The notes under the pieces are model-generated. The model saw only the letters and a list, made by a program, of their open reading frames with translations, was not told the origin of the DNA and did not search any database. The translations under genes were made by a program, and so were the position numbers. This document shows, piece by piece, positions 23,528-32,600 of a DNA stretch of 40,815 bases. The first letter of the stretch is position 1. Every line of letters starts with the position of its first letter. Source of the stretch: Prevotellaceae bacterium (GTDB lineage Bacteria; Bacteroidota; Bacteroidia; Bacteroidales; Paludibacteraceae); contig JAISJU010000177.1 in NCBI GenBank assembly GCA_031261165.1, forward strand, positions 1 to 40,815, in the 5' to 3' direction.

Positions 23528-24539
23528 AATAATTAATAACTAAAATAAATTGTTGTTGGCTGCTCACCCGCTTGCCGTCATAATGAAATGACCAGTCAAG
23601 ACTTGCTTTTACCCGGTTTGATTTGATAATATTGGCATACAAATCCGTGCGGTTATAAATTTTTGCCTGATAATAGGGGTCGCCCAAGTACAAACCGCCG
23701 TCATTGTAAGGCGTTTGGTAGAAAATCATCAAGCCCTCGCCCGCATAAAGCGTATTTTTAATGCCGATACGCCACCACTCGGCTTGTGCCTCTACAAACA
23801 ACCCCTGCGGCACATTCCATTTACCCGGAACGTTGCGCCGCCGCTCCATTCCCATCATATAACCGACATTAATATATAATGTATCAAAAAACGTTTTCTC
23901 GCTCAAATCAACGCCCACCGCTGCGTGCAGCAGTCCGTTGTCGTGTATGCGTTCCTCCTCGTTGGAAACAAGGCTGAGTGCGTAGTGGCGATAGTAATAT
24001 TGATACTTTCCGTAAAAAATATCCTTTCGGTAAATGCCTGCCGAGCCGGCTGTGAAACTCTCTCGCCGATTGACGGCTTGCCTGCCTGTCCAATCCAAGA
24101 AAAGCGAAGCGTTGCCCTGTGCGGTTTCGTAACGCCACACAAAGCCGTTGATATTCGGGCAGTAATAGGTCAAACTGTCCTGAAAAAACGGCGCAGGAAA
24201 CTCGCCCACCGCCAATTTGCGCGGGAAACTGCCGAAATAAAACGAAAACGGCTCTTTTTGAAAATGATAATAAGCCGTATAAGTTACATCATTTTTGTTC
24301 ATCTCGCGCCCAAACTCTTTCAGCACATCAACGCCCACGCGAAGGTGGTGATTACCGCCGAACCCCAAACCGATTTCGGGTGCCAAGCGAATGCCGAACA
24401 TCGACTGGTCAATCTGATAATCGGAATGATACTCGCGGTTATCGGCAAAACCAAGTGCATTAACCGCCCACTCAAAGCGTTGGGCATTAGCGCAAAAAAC
24501 GGCAGTAAAGCACAAAAACAGGGTAAAACGTAACTTCAT
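23526..24539 (-). CDS. Predicted outer-membrane beta-barrel protein
   Basis: The 337-residue product has a signal peptide (about residues 1-19, ending ANA before QR). Its sequence is dominated by alternating aromatic/polar strands (HHLRVGVDVLKEF, KYQYYYRHYALSLVS, TLYINVGYMMGM, ASLDWSFHYDG) and ends in FILVINY, the aromatic-ended terminal strand of outer-membrane barrels. No enzymatic motif or named family is recognised, so a porin-like or structural role is only a guess. A -7 box lies 24 bases upstream. Its stop codon is overlapped by the inverted repeat of the 207-bp foldback element, so the element inserted, or the gene end was remodelled, right at the 3' boundary. Confidence 0.78.
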   Translation of the reverse strand: MKLRFTLFLCFTAVFCANAQRFEWAVNALGFADNREYHSDYQIDQSMFGIRLAPEIGLGFGGNHHLRVGVDVLKEFGREMNKNDVTYTAYYHFQKEPFSFYFGSFPRKLAVGEFPAPFFQDSLTYYCPNINGFVWRYETAQGNASLFLDWTGRQAVNRRESFTAGSAGIYRKDIFYGKYQYYYRHYALSLVSNEEERIHDNGLLHAAVGVDLSEKTFFDTLYINVGYMMGMERRRNVPGKWNVPQGLFVEAQAEWWRIGIKNTLYAGEGLMIFYQTPYNDGGLYLGDPYYQAKIYNRTDLYANIIKSNRVKASLDWSFHYDGKRVSSQQQFILVINY

Positions 24540-24562
24540 AAAATCGCTTTTTCTTTTGCCTG

Positions 24563-24570
24563 CAAAGGTA
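24563..24570 (-). promoter_or_regulatory. Bacteroidetes -7 box for the beta-barrel gene
   Basis: On the minus strand this reads TACCTTTG, an exact TAnnTTTG match 24 bases upstream of the ATG. No clear -33 TTG is visible at the right spacing. Confidence 0.55.
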
Positions 24571-24715
24571 GCAATAAGTTAAGAGTTAAGAGTTATGAGT
24601 TGAGAATTTTTTGTGTAATATCGAAAAATAATTTCCAAAACACTTGCAGGTTTCAAAAAAAGTGCGTAATATTGCAGCCTGATTTTATTTATTCACTTTT
24701 AAAAAGTAAAAACTT

Positions 24716-25150
24716 ATGAAAAAATTATCATTCATTGTAGGCGCAATGTCAGTGGCTTTCTTGTTGGCATCGTGCTGCGGCGGCAGTAAAGACGAAAAAT
24801 CCTGCTGCAAAAAAGACGAAAAGAAAGAGTGTCAAAAACCGTGTTGCGAAGGTCTGAGCGAAGAGCAAAAACAAGTCTGTGCCCAATTCCAAGCACAATG
24901 GGAAAAATTCGACAGCCTCACGGTTGATGTTCAAGAAGGACTGATAGCCAGGAAAAAAGGCTTTATTGACGCAAAACGCGCTGAGGCAAAAGCCAAAATC
25001 GCCAAATGCGATTCCATCTGGGCTGAGTACGACAAACTGACCACAACGGCAGAACAAAAAGCATTTATTGATGCCAACGCTTGCTGCAAGAAAAAATGCG
25101 ACAAAGCAGAAGGCGAGAAAAAATGCTGCAAAAAAGAAGAACAGAAATAA
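24716..25150 (+). CDS. Cysteine-rich lipoprotein
   Basis: The 144-residue product has a lipoprotein signal peptide with lipobox LASC (Cys20). The mature protein holds about 14 Cys, mostly as CC pairs near each end (SCCGG, KSCCKKDEKK, KPCCEG, then NACCKKKCDK and EKKCCKK), with many Lys and Glu around them. The centre is a charged helix (VCAQFQAQWEKFDSLTVD, then AKRAEAKAKIAKCDSIWAEY). The CC clusters suggest metal or heme-like ligand binding, or redox-active disulfides at the envelope, but no family is recognised. The gene is monocistronic and ends at a textbook terminator (25179). Confidence 0.8.
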   Translation: MKKLSFIVGAMSVAFLLASCCGGSKDEKSCCKKDEKKECQKPCCEGLSEEQKQVCAQFQAQWEKFDSLTVDVQEGLIARKKGFIDAKRAEAKAKIAKCDSIWAEYDKLTTTAEQKAFIDANACCKKKCDKAEGEKKCCKKEEQK

Positions 25151-25178
25151 CGGTGTTTTTAAAAATATCACTACTTTT

Positions 25179-25217
25179 GCAAACTGAAAAACCTTGTGTT
25201 TTTCAGTTTGCTTTTTT
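25179..25217 (+). terminator. Strong rho-independent terminator
   Basis: A perfect 14-bp stem, GCAAACTGAAAAAC (25179-25192) with GTTTTTCAGTTTGC (25198-25211), five-base loop and a T6 run. It ends the Cys-rich lipoprotein transcript. Confidence 0.9.
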
Positions 25218-25230
25218 AATCCCTAAATTC

Positions 25231-25443
25231 CCTAAAGGGGATACTCTGCAAAGCCTCCTTTAGGGCAGGGCTGTTAAGTTCCTGTCATTGCGGGCTTGCC
25301 CCGCAATCCCCTGAAAAAAGGGATTCCGGCTTTCGTCAGAATGGCAAGCAGAAAAGGGGATTGCGGGTCAAGCCCGCAATGACAAAACTTACATTGTTCG
25401 GTATGTTTTACAAAGAACTTAACAGACCTGCCCTTTAAGGGAT
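25231..25443. mobile_element. Foldback element upstream of the LptG-like gene
   Basis: The outer arms CCTTTAGGGCAGGGCTGTTAAGTTC (split: 25257-25281) and 25415-25440 (inverted, imperfect) enclose two inverted copies of TGTCATTGCGGG-N5-CCCGCAATCCCC (25282-25311 and 25356-25386). A further CCCTAAAGGG-type palindrome lies at the left edge. There is no ORF. The region 25151-25464 is otherwise only a terminator. The same inner unit occurs in the methyltransferase gene. Confidence 0.7.
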
Positions 25444-25464
25444 TGGCGGTAAAAATTTTATGGT

Positions 25465-26970
25465 ATGTTCAAAAAATTAGATAGATACATTCTCAGGAAT
25501 TTCATCACGGTGCTTTTTGCCACCTTTTTCATCTGCCTTTTCATTCTGCTGATGCAGTTTTTATGGAAATATGTCGATGAAATGATTGGCAAAGGGTTGA
25601 GCCTGACTGTTCTCGCCGAATTTTTCTTTTATTCCGCCCTCACGCTCGTGCCGATGGCGTTGCCCTTGGCGGTTTTGCTTGCCGCACTGATGACTTTCGG
25701 CAATTTCGGCGAGCGGCTCGAACTCCTGGCGATGAAAGCGGCGGGCATCTCGCTGTTCCGTATCATTCGACCGCTGGTAATTGCCATTTCGTTTATCAGC
25801 ATCGGCGCGTTTTTCTTTGCGAACAATGTTATTCCGCATTCGCAGGTCAAACTCTGGACTTTGATTTATTCCATTCGCGATAAATCCTCCGAAATCGAAA
25901 TTCCCGAAAACGTGTTTTACCACGGCATCAGCGGTTACAGCGTATATGTGAAGGGCAAAGACCACAAACATAACCTGCTAAAAGACATAATGATATACGA
26001 CCTCTCGAAAGGCTTTGAAAACATCACGGTTACGGTAGCCGACTCGGCGCGGCTGCAATTTACTGACGACAAGCAATTTATCGTTTTCACGCTCTATAAT
26101 GGCGAATCTTTTGAGAATTTGAAAGACCAGAAAACCGCACGGAGCAACGTGCCTTACCGCCGCGAGTCTTTTCAGATGAAACAAACCCTGATAGAATTTG
26201 ACGGCAGTTTCACCAAAATGGACGAAAGTATGATGACCAACAAGTATGTGAGCAAAAATGTGCTGCAACTTGGGCGCGACATTGACACGTTCAACGTCAA
26301 AATCGACAGCCTTGCCCGCGATTTCAAACAGCAGGCAACGCGTTCGATGCCTTATTATCAGAATAATACGGACAATACGCGCCTCACGAACAAGCCTGTG
26401 GTTGATGTAAGCACCCAACTGAGCATTGACTCCTTATATAATACATTAAGTAATGATGATAAGCGCGAGGCAATTCGCCGCGCGTTGCAGGAAACGAGTG
26501 CGACAAGCAGCAGTCTGTCGTTCAAAAAATACGAAATAGAGGACAATCAGTATCTTTTGCGCCGACACGCCATTGAGTGGCATCGCAAATTCACGCTTTC
26601 CTTTGCTTGCCTCATTTTCTTTTTTATCGGCGCACCGCTCGGCGCAATTATCCGCAAGGGCGGTTTGGGAATGCCGGTTGTTATTTCCGTTTTCCTGTTC
26701 ATTATTTATTACATTATAGATAATACCGGTTACAAATTTGCCCGTGAGGGAATGTGGCAGGTGTGGGAAGGAATGTGGCTCAGTGCGGCGGTGTTGCTGC
26801 CCTTTGGTATCTTTTTGACTTACAAAGCCGCCAAAGATGCTGCACTGTTGAATGCAGATGCGTATGTTCTGGTTATCAAAAAAATATCAATATTGATTAA
26901 TCCATCTTCTTTGTATATAAAAGTATATAAAAAAACTATGAGAAAATTAACCGATAAACTGAATATATAA
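25465..26970 (+). CDS. LptF/LptG (YjgP/YjgQ) family permease
   Basis: The 501-residue product is an inner-membrane permease subunit of the lipopolysaccharide export family, which works with LptB to pull LPS from the inner membrane. Three transmembrane helices lie in residues about 13-120 (with the conserved LDRYILRNFI start and ERLELLAMKAAGISLFRIIRPL coupling region). A periplasmic beta-jellyroll domain follows at about 130-300 (GYSVYVKGKDHKHNLLKDIM). Three more helices lie at about 380-465 (IFFFIGAPLGAIIRKGGLGM). It is longer than enterobacterial LptG (about 360) because of a charged, low-complexity insert (about 270-360), typical of Bacteroidetes members. It is transcribed from downstream of a foldback element. 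No other lpt gene is adjacent. Confidence 0.92.
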   Translation: MFKKLDRYILRNFITVLFATFFICLFILLMQFLWKYVDEMIGKGLSLTVLAEFFFYSALTLVPMALPLAVLLAALMTFGNFGERLELLAMKAAGISLFRIIRPLVIAISFISIGAFFFANNVIPHSQVKLWTLIYSIRDKSSEIEIPENVFYHGISGYSVYVKGKDHKHNLLKDIMIYDLSKGFENITVTVADSARLQFTDDKQFIVFTLYNGESFENLKDQKTARSNVPYRRESFQMKQTLIEFDGSFTKMDESMMTNKYVSKNVLQLGRDIDTFNVKIDSLARDFKQQATRSMPYYQNNTDNTRLTNKPVVDVSTQLSIDSLYNTLSNDDKREAIRRALQETSATSSSLSFKKYEIEDNQYLLRRHAIEWHRKFTLSFACLIFFFIGAPLGAIIRKGGLGMPVVISVFLFIIYYIIDNTGYKFAREGMWQVWEGMWLSAAVLLPFGIFLTYKAAKDAALLNADAYVLVIKKISILINPSSLYIKVYKKTMRKLTDKLNI

Positions 26971-27047
26971 AACAAAAAACGCAATAATTTACAGACACTT
27001 ATTCCGTTATCTTCAATTATTTATAGATGACAAATAAACAAATATTG

Positions 27048-27128
27048 CCTTTGTGTTCTTTGCGAAAATCTTTGCGAACTTTGCGGTAAAATGTAACCGC
27101 AAAGGACACAAAGGCTGCGCAAAGAAAA
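27048..27128. repeat. Imperfect foldback with CTTTGCGG arms, upstream of ribBA
   Basis: Inner stem CTTTGCGGT/AACCGCAAAG near 27079-27104 and outer pair GCCTTTGTGT (27047-27056) with ACACAAAGGC (27106-27115). The intergenic region 26971-27195 otherwise holds AT-rich repeats of TTTGAACTTTT just before ribBA. No FMN riboswitch is recognisable. Confidence 0.55.
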
Positions 27129-27195
27129 AATCAATGAATGTTACAAAGGAATTTAAACTTTTTGGACTTTTGAACTTTTTGAACTTTTAAACTTT

Positions 27196-28392
27196 ATGAA
27201 CTCAATAGAAGAAGCAATAAAAGATTTCCGCGAAGGAAAAATCATCATAGTAGTAGATGACGAAGACCGCGAGAACGAGGGCGATTTCATTACCGCCGCC
27301 GAACTCGTTACGCCCGAAAAAATCAATTTTATGATAACCGAAGGGCGCGGCGTGCTTTGCGCCCCATTGACGGAAGACCGTTGCGCCGAACTTGACTTGC
27401 AAATGCAGGTACAGCAAAACACCTCGCTGCTTGCCACACCCTTTACCGTGAGCATCGACAAACTCGAAGGCTGCAGCACCGGCGTTTCGGCAGAAGACCG
27501 CGCCGCCACGCTCAAACACCTCACATCTGCAACAGCAACAGCCGAAGATTTCGGGCGACCGGGGCATATCTTCCCCCTGCGGGCAAAGACCAAAGGCGTA
27601 CTTCGCCGTGCGGGACACACAGAGGCAGCGGTCGATTTGGCGCGGCTCGCGGGGCTGTATCCCGCAGGCGTGCTGATTGAAATAATGAACGCAGACGGCT
27701 CAATGGCGCGTATGCCGCAACTCACGGAAATTGCCGAGAAATTTTCGCTGAAAATCATTACCATCAAAGATTTAATTGCCTATCGCCTTAAAAACGAGTC
27801 GCTTGTAGAAAAAGGCGAAGAAGTGAATATGCCCACCGCCTATGGCAATTTTCACCTGATACCTTTTCGCCAAACGTCTAACGGATTGGAACACGTGGCA
27901 TTAATCAAAGGCGCGTGGCAGCCTGACGAGCCTGTGCTGGTGCGCGTGCATTCCTCCTGTATGACCGGCGATATTTTCGGCTCAAAACGCTGCGAGTGTG
28001 GTGAGCAGTTGCACAAAGCGATGGAAATCATCGAAAAAGAGGGTAGAGGCGTGGTTGTGTATATGAATCAGGAAGGACGCGGCATCGGTTTGATGAACAA
28101 AATTGCCGCCTACAAATTGCAGGAAAACGGCTTAGACACGGTTGATGCCAACCTGCACTTGGGTTTCAACGCCGATGAACGCGACTACGGCGTGGGGGCG
28201 CAAATCCTCCGCGAAGTGGGCGTGAAAAATATCCGTCTGATGACCAACAACCCCAAAAAACGTATCGGTTTGGAAGGTTACGGCTTGGAAATCGTAGAAA
28301 ATATTCCGCTCGAAATCGCACCCAATCCTTATAATGAGAAATATATGAAGACTAAAAAGGAACGTATGGGGCATAATTTGAAAGATATATAA
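27196..28392 (+). CDS. ribBA: Bifunctional riboflavin biosynthesis protein RibBA
   Basis: The 398-residue product fuses two enzymes. The N-terminal part (residues about 1-200) is 3,4-dihydroxy-2-butanone-4-phosphate synthase, with [14 protein letters not shown] near residue 15 and [15 protein letters not shown] near 141. The C-terminal part (about 205-398) is GTP cyclohydrolase II, with zinc ligands Cys255, Cys266 and Cys268 in [25 protein letters not shown], and the terminal [16 protein letters not shown]. It makes both precursors of riboflavin in the cytosol. Key residues of both halves look intact and the length is standard. The gene stands alone and no FMN riboswitch precedes it. Confidence 0.97.
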   Translation: MNSIEEAIKDFREGKIIIVVDDEDRENEGDFITAAELVTPEKINFMITEGRGVLCAPLTEDRCAELDLQMQVQQNTSLLATPFTVSIDKLEGCSTGVSAEDRAATLKHLTSATATAEDFGRPGHIFPLRAKTKGVLRRAGHTEAAVDLARLAGLYPAGVLIEIMNADGSMARMPQLTEIAEKFSLKIITIKDLIAYRLKNESLVEKGEEVNMPTAYGNFHLIPFRQTSNGLEHVALIKGAWQPDEPVLVRVHSSCMTGDIFGSKRCECGEQLHKAMEIIEKEGRGVVVYMNQEGRGIGLMNKIAAYKLQENGLDTVDANLHLGFNADERDYGVGAQILREVGVKNIRLMTNNPKKRIGLEGYGLEIVENIPLEIAPNPYNEKYMKTKKERMGHNLKDI

Positions 28393-28398
28393 AAGCCG

Positions 28399-28431
28399 AA
28401 CTTTTCCAAAGTTTTGAATTTTGGAAAAGTT
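28399..28431 (+). terminator. Hairpin terminator after ribBA
   Basis: AACTTTTCCAAA (28399-28410) pairs perfectly with TTTGGAAAAGTT (28420-28431). It lies 7 bases after the ribBA stop and immediately before the terminator-promoter cassette. Confidence 0.65.
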
Positions 28432-28440
28432 GCTTTGGAT

Positions 28441-28564
28441 AGAAAACGTTTCTCAAAACAAACGTTTTTTTTGTGGAAAAGTTACTCCTAAGAGAAATAA
28501 TATAAGTTAAAGTCGAAAAGTTTTTGCAATATTTCTTGTATGTGCGGAAAAATTAGTACCTTTG
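28441..28564 (+). repeat. Terminator-promoter cassette, copy A
   Basis: A near-identical copy of 29441-29568: 67 bases (28493-28559) match perfectly, and the left part differs by three substitutions and a 4-base indel. It carries a hairpin (AAAACGTTT 28443-28451 with AAACGTTTT 28460-28468, T-run) at the left and a promoter at the right. Similarity stops right after the -7 box. Confidence 0.9.
28536..28564 (+). promoter_or_regulatory. Bacteroidetes promoter of the toxin-antitoxin operon (TTG, 18 bp, TACCTTTG)
   Basis: TTG at 28536-28538 and the -7 box at 28557-28564. It lies 27 bases before the ATG at 28592, which decides that start over a TTG at 28562. It forms the right end of cassette copy A. 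Confidence 0.7.
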
Positions 28565-28591
28565 AACTTTGAAAATTTAAAACAGAAAAAA

Positions 28592-28939
28592 ATGGAAACA
28601 ACAATAGCAAGACCTCGAACAGAGATACAGCCCAATAATACTTCTGTTCATTATCGGAAAAGGCAACAGCCCGAAAAAAACATGGCAAACATAACCATTC
28701 CGCTCTCGTTGCAGATATTGCTTGCTATGAATATGAACAAGCAGGAAATAGAAAACGATATGCGAAGAGAATATGGTGTGCAACTGTACAAAAAAGGGAA
28801 ACTGACAATTAGCCAAGCTGCCGAATTGACAGGAATGAATATTTACGACTTTATGGCGTATCTTGCAATACTTTCTGTACCGGTAATAGATTATCAGGCA
28901 GACGAATTAGAAGAAGAAATAAAACAGTTTAATATATGA
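28592..28939 (+). CDS. UPF0175-family antitoxin-like protein
   Basis: From the ATG at 28592 the product has 115 residues. The conserved UPF0175 core begins near residue 31 (MANITIPLSLQILLAMNMN). It continues with YKKGKLTISQAAELTGMNIY, a helix-turn-helix-like segment, and ends VPVIDYQADELEEEIKQF. The first 30 residues are polar and may be disordered. An internal ATG at 28682 would give a core-only form. UPF0175 proteins regularly precede PIN-domain toxins and are taken as their antitoxins, probably binding their own promoter. The next gene starts inside this one (ATGA overlap at 28936-28939), so the two are translationally coupled. Low GC compared with ribBA suggests horizontal origin. Confidence 0.87.
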   Translation: METTIARPRTEIQPNNTSVHYRKRQQPEKNMANITIPLSLQILLAMNMNKQEIENDMRREYGVQLYKKGKLTISQAAELTGMNIYDFMAYLAILSVPVIDYQADELEEEIKQFNI

Positions 28940-29412
28940 TTATTGTTTGCGACACTTCGCCGATAGTGGCTTTGGCAATTATAAACGAATTGCCTTTGCT
29001 TGACAAAATATTTGATAATGTGTTGATACCTCAAACCGTATTCAATGAATTGACAGTAGGGGATAAACCGCAAGCAGAGAAATTATATGTGTGGGCTAAA
29101 GATAAAATATGTGCTGCCACAGACAAACACTTGTTTCAAACCTATAATATGATATTAGATGCAGGCGAATCGGAGGCAATGACACTCTATTGGGAGAAAA
29201 ATTCCGATTTTCTATTGATTGACGAGCGAAAAGGGCGTAAAATAGCAAAATACAATAACATAAAAATCATTGGCACATTGGGTATTTTGTTGCTGGCAAA
29301 ACAAAAAGGATATATAAACGAAATAAAACCTATGTTGGATATATTGCAAACCTCATCTATAAGGATAGCAGAAAATTTGTATCAAAAAGCACTTGTATTG
29401 GCAAAAGAATAA
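28936..29412 (+). CDS. PIN-domain protein (DUF3368), putative toxin
   Basis: The 158-residue product begins with the PIN-fold strand MIIVCDTSPIVALAIINELP (Asp6, first acidic metal ligand). It carries NVLIPQTVFNELTVGD (Glu near residue 38), LDAGESEAMTLYWEK (Glu near 80) and LLIDERKGRKIAKYN (Asp near 95), the remaining acidic positions of the nuclease site. DUF3368 proteins are PIN-like ribonucleases, typically toxins paired with UPF0175. It overlaps the antitoxin gene by four bases and is followed by a terminator shared with cassette copy B. All acidic residues look intact, so it is probably active. The alternative is a PIN domain with a housekeeping role, which is less likely in this pairing. 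Confidence 0.88.
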   Translation: MIIVCDTSPIVALAIINELPLLDKIFDNVLIPQTVFNELTVGDKPQAEKLYVWAKDKICAATDKHLFQTYNMILDAGESEAMTLYWEKNSDFLLIDERKGRKIAKYNNIKIIGTLGILLLAKQKGYINEIKPMLDILQTSSIRIAENLYQKALVLAKE

Positions 29413-29441
29413 AAACAAACACTCTAATAACCAAATTTACA

Positions 29442-29476
29442 GAAAACGTTTCTCAAAACAAACGTTTTCTTTTTTT
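29442..29476 (+). terminator. Rho-independent terminator of the toxin-antitoxin operon
   Basis: GAAAACGTTT (29442-29451) pairs perfectly with AAACGTTTTC (29460-29469) around an 8-base loop and is followed by T7 (29470-29476). It is part of cassette copy B. Confidence 0.8.
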
Positions 29477-29539
29477 GTGAAAAAGTTAGTCCTAAAAGAA
29501 ATAATATAAGTTAAAGTCGAAAAGTTTTTGCAATATTTC

Positions 29540-29568
29540 TTGTATGTGCGGAAAAATTAGTACATTTG
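29540..29568 (+). promoter_or_regulatory. Bacteroidetes promoter of the adhesin locus (TTG, 18 bp, TACATTTG)
   Basis: TTG at 29540-29542 and the -7 box at 29561-29568, in the same context as the toxin-antitoxin promoter but with one changed base in the box (A for C). The leader is about 50 bases. Confidence 0.7.
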
Positions 29569-29623
29569 GGGGTTGAAAACTACTCACGTTGAAACACCTG
29601 AAAACCCTTAAAATCTCAATACT

Positions 29624-32600
29624 ATGAAACACAAATTACTTTTTAATTGGTGTAGAATATTGTTATGTTCTGCACTGTTTTTAACTTTCTCTGTAAATGC
29701 CGCGACAGTAACCTCAACACAAAACGGCGATTGGAATACGCCGACAACTTGGGGAGGAACTGCTCCCGTTGCCGGAGATGATGTCGTAGTTGCAAACAAT
29801 GTTCGGGTAAATGCCGCTACTATTACTTGCGCCTCGCTTACTATTAATTCAGGTGCTACCCTTACTTTTGATGGTAATAATGCTGCCAATACACTTGTCG
29901 TCAATGGCAATTTAACTGTTAACGGCACGTTAAACCAAAACAACAACGCAGGTTTCCCTATCGAAATTCACGGTAATTTTACGGTAAACGGCACTTATCA
30001 AACCACCAATCAAAACAATGCCAATGTAAAAATAACGATGAAAGGCAACGGCGGTACTACTATCGGCGGTACTAATTTTGCCAACAATAACAACGAAAGA
30101 AGATTTTTAAATCTGACCATTGATTTGAATTCGTCGACTGCCGTTGTTACTTTGTTGAATGATATTTATTTTTCGGAAGGTAACGATAATAACAACTCCA
30201 AACGATTGACCATTAATCAGGGTATTCTTAATGCAACCGGCAGAACAATCAATTTTTATAAAACCGGTAAAATTATTACCACAGCCAATGGGCATATCGC
30301 TTGGAAAAATGATAATTGTGCCTACGATGCGCCCAATATCCATTGGATTAGTCCCGAATCAGGCTCAGATTTGACGGTTGAAGGCACTGCTCCGCTTTAT
30401 ATCAATAACTTTACATACGTTGCGGGTAAAGAAAATTTTAAATTTCCAAACAATTCAAGTGCCACCATCTGTATTCTGGGAAATATTAAATCAGATAAAA
30501 GCAACATTTATTATAATACCGGTACTTGGTATTGGGGACCCGATTCAAATTACGACCGCGGCGCAGTGGGCGGCGACCCGACACCTTCTTACACAGGTGC
30601 AAATGGTGCCGCAAACCTCAATAGCACTGCAAACGCAGCCTATCAAGCCCCTGCCATTATTCAAAATACTTTAGACTTTTGCGATTGCGAAGGTCTTACC
30701 AAGCCGAACAAGCCTGCACCTTCGTTAGAAAATATCTGCACCGGCGAAACATTAAGTGCATTGGAACCGGGTACTCACTCTTATACTTATCGTTGGCAAA
30801 CAGCGGCAACAGGCAAATTAACAACAGGCAATCCTACGACTGCCGCAGCAACAGGTACAAAATACTACTTGCGCGAACAGAACGGCACCTGTTGGAGCGT
30901 TGCATCAGAACCCGTTACGGTAATCGGCTCTGTGCCGGGCAATATCTCGCCGACATCAAGACAAATATTACCGGGTACTTCCACCAATATTACACTGACC
31001 GGCTATACCGGCACTATTCAATGGCAATCAAGTCCCAATGGAGTTGACACTTGGTCAAACATTGACGGCGAAACCTCTGCAACACTTTCTACCGGCAATC
31101 TTGCCTTAGGCGACTACTACTATCGCGCAGTAGTAACAAATGCTTCCTGCGCACCGGCATACTCTGCCGTAGCGACAATTTCGGCAAGTAATTGCAATGC
31201 CATTTCGGTACAGGATTATGATTTAAGCGGTTTTACATTTGTAGGCGGACCCTATTACATTAAAAATAATTACGCGGGTTTTACAAACCAGTATATTAAG
31301 GAAAATGAAAATAGATATATAGAAGCCAGCCGTGTATTTAATCCCTCTGAAAGCGACTTGGAAAATACCGACTATCTGTGGCTTGTGTATAGCCGTGTGG
31401 TTGGCGGAACAACCTATTATTTTATCCGCAACTATGCATCGGGTAAATTCTTTAACGCTAATTTTGATGCAGGCTACGACCACTATTATGACTGCGACAA
31501 CAGTAACAATGCTTTGCATCTTGAAACTTGGAACAGCGGCGGCGATGCGGCAACGGCGGCAAATGCCGACAATGATGCCAACAAAATAATGTCGACTTTC
31601 TGCTTTGAACTGGGTACCACACCTGTAAATGCAAATTTTACCACAACAATTATTGAAAAATTCTGGCATTATCCGAATCGTCCTTTGCACGGTCAATATA
31701 CCGATTGTCATATTAATGAAGATGCGAAAACGCCTTATGTTTTTTTTACAAGTAACAGTCACGCTTGGGGAACAAAAAGTTGGGATTTTATCAAATACAC
31801 TGAAAAAATTGTCAGCGAAGACGCTTTGCCAGACGGTAAATATTGCGAAGGTGCCAAAATTACTTTTATAGCACGAGGGCTTGGCGACAATGTGCAATGG
31901 TATGAAAATGCGGTATTCGGCACGCCTCTGGCTACCGGAAACACTTATATGACAAGTGCGCCCTTTGGTACTGATGTCAGCACAATCTGGTATGCTTACG
32001 ACCCCGATTGTAACATTACGCTCAATACAACAGTAACAACCAAATTCTGTTGCAGCAGTGTAGGTACTGCCTCTACCGTGTTTGAAGAACATTTTGATAT
32101 TACCAATGTAATAACAGACCAAAGCACCGATAAACGAAATGGTGTTATTATCCATCGTAATTATCAGGACTGTAATGGATATTGCGCACCCTTGCCGGCA
32201 GGAAAAGGTACTATTGGTACTCAGTATTCATATAATAATTCCGGAAGTGCCGATGGTTGCAATATGGGGGATAATGAGTATGCGATTGTAAAATCAAGTG
32301 GTAATTTCAGTTGGTGGAGCAGTAGGATACCCGTTAATGAACATACCGCCAACGGTGCAACAAACAGCGGCGCATTAATGGTTAATGCATCTTTTACTGC
32401 CGGATTGTTTTACACTTTAACGTTATCGGGCGTGTGTCCCAATACAAGTTATGACTTCTCAGCCTGGTATGCTTCGGTGGCTAATCCGAACCAATTACCA
32501 TCTGCTATTCTTTTTGAAGTGTATCAATCTCTCGGAGGTGTAGAAACATTGGTAGAAAGTAAAAATACAGGCGATTTTGGCGGTACTGCCGGCGGAAGTT

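Larger units (their letters stand above)
29441..29568 (+). repeat. Terminator-promoter cassette, copy B
   Basis: The second copy of the unit at 28441-28564, exactly 1000 bases downstream. The left hairpin is stronger here. The right end is the promoter of the giant adhesin. Positions 29413-29440 and 29569-29623 hold nothing else that I recognise. Confidence 0.9.

Noticed and set aside
26971-27195. FMN riboswitch upstream of ribBA
   Set aside because: No conserved RFN-element sequence is visible. The region holds only an imperfect foldback and AT-rich repeats.
31223-32155. 310-codon minus-strand frame inside the adhesin
   Set aside because: Opposite a continuous adhesin reading frame, with atypical composition and no promoter.
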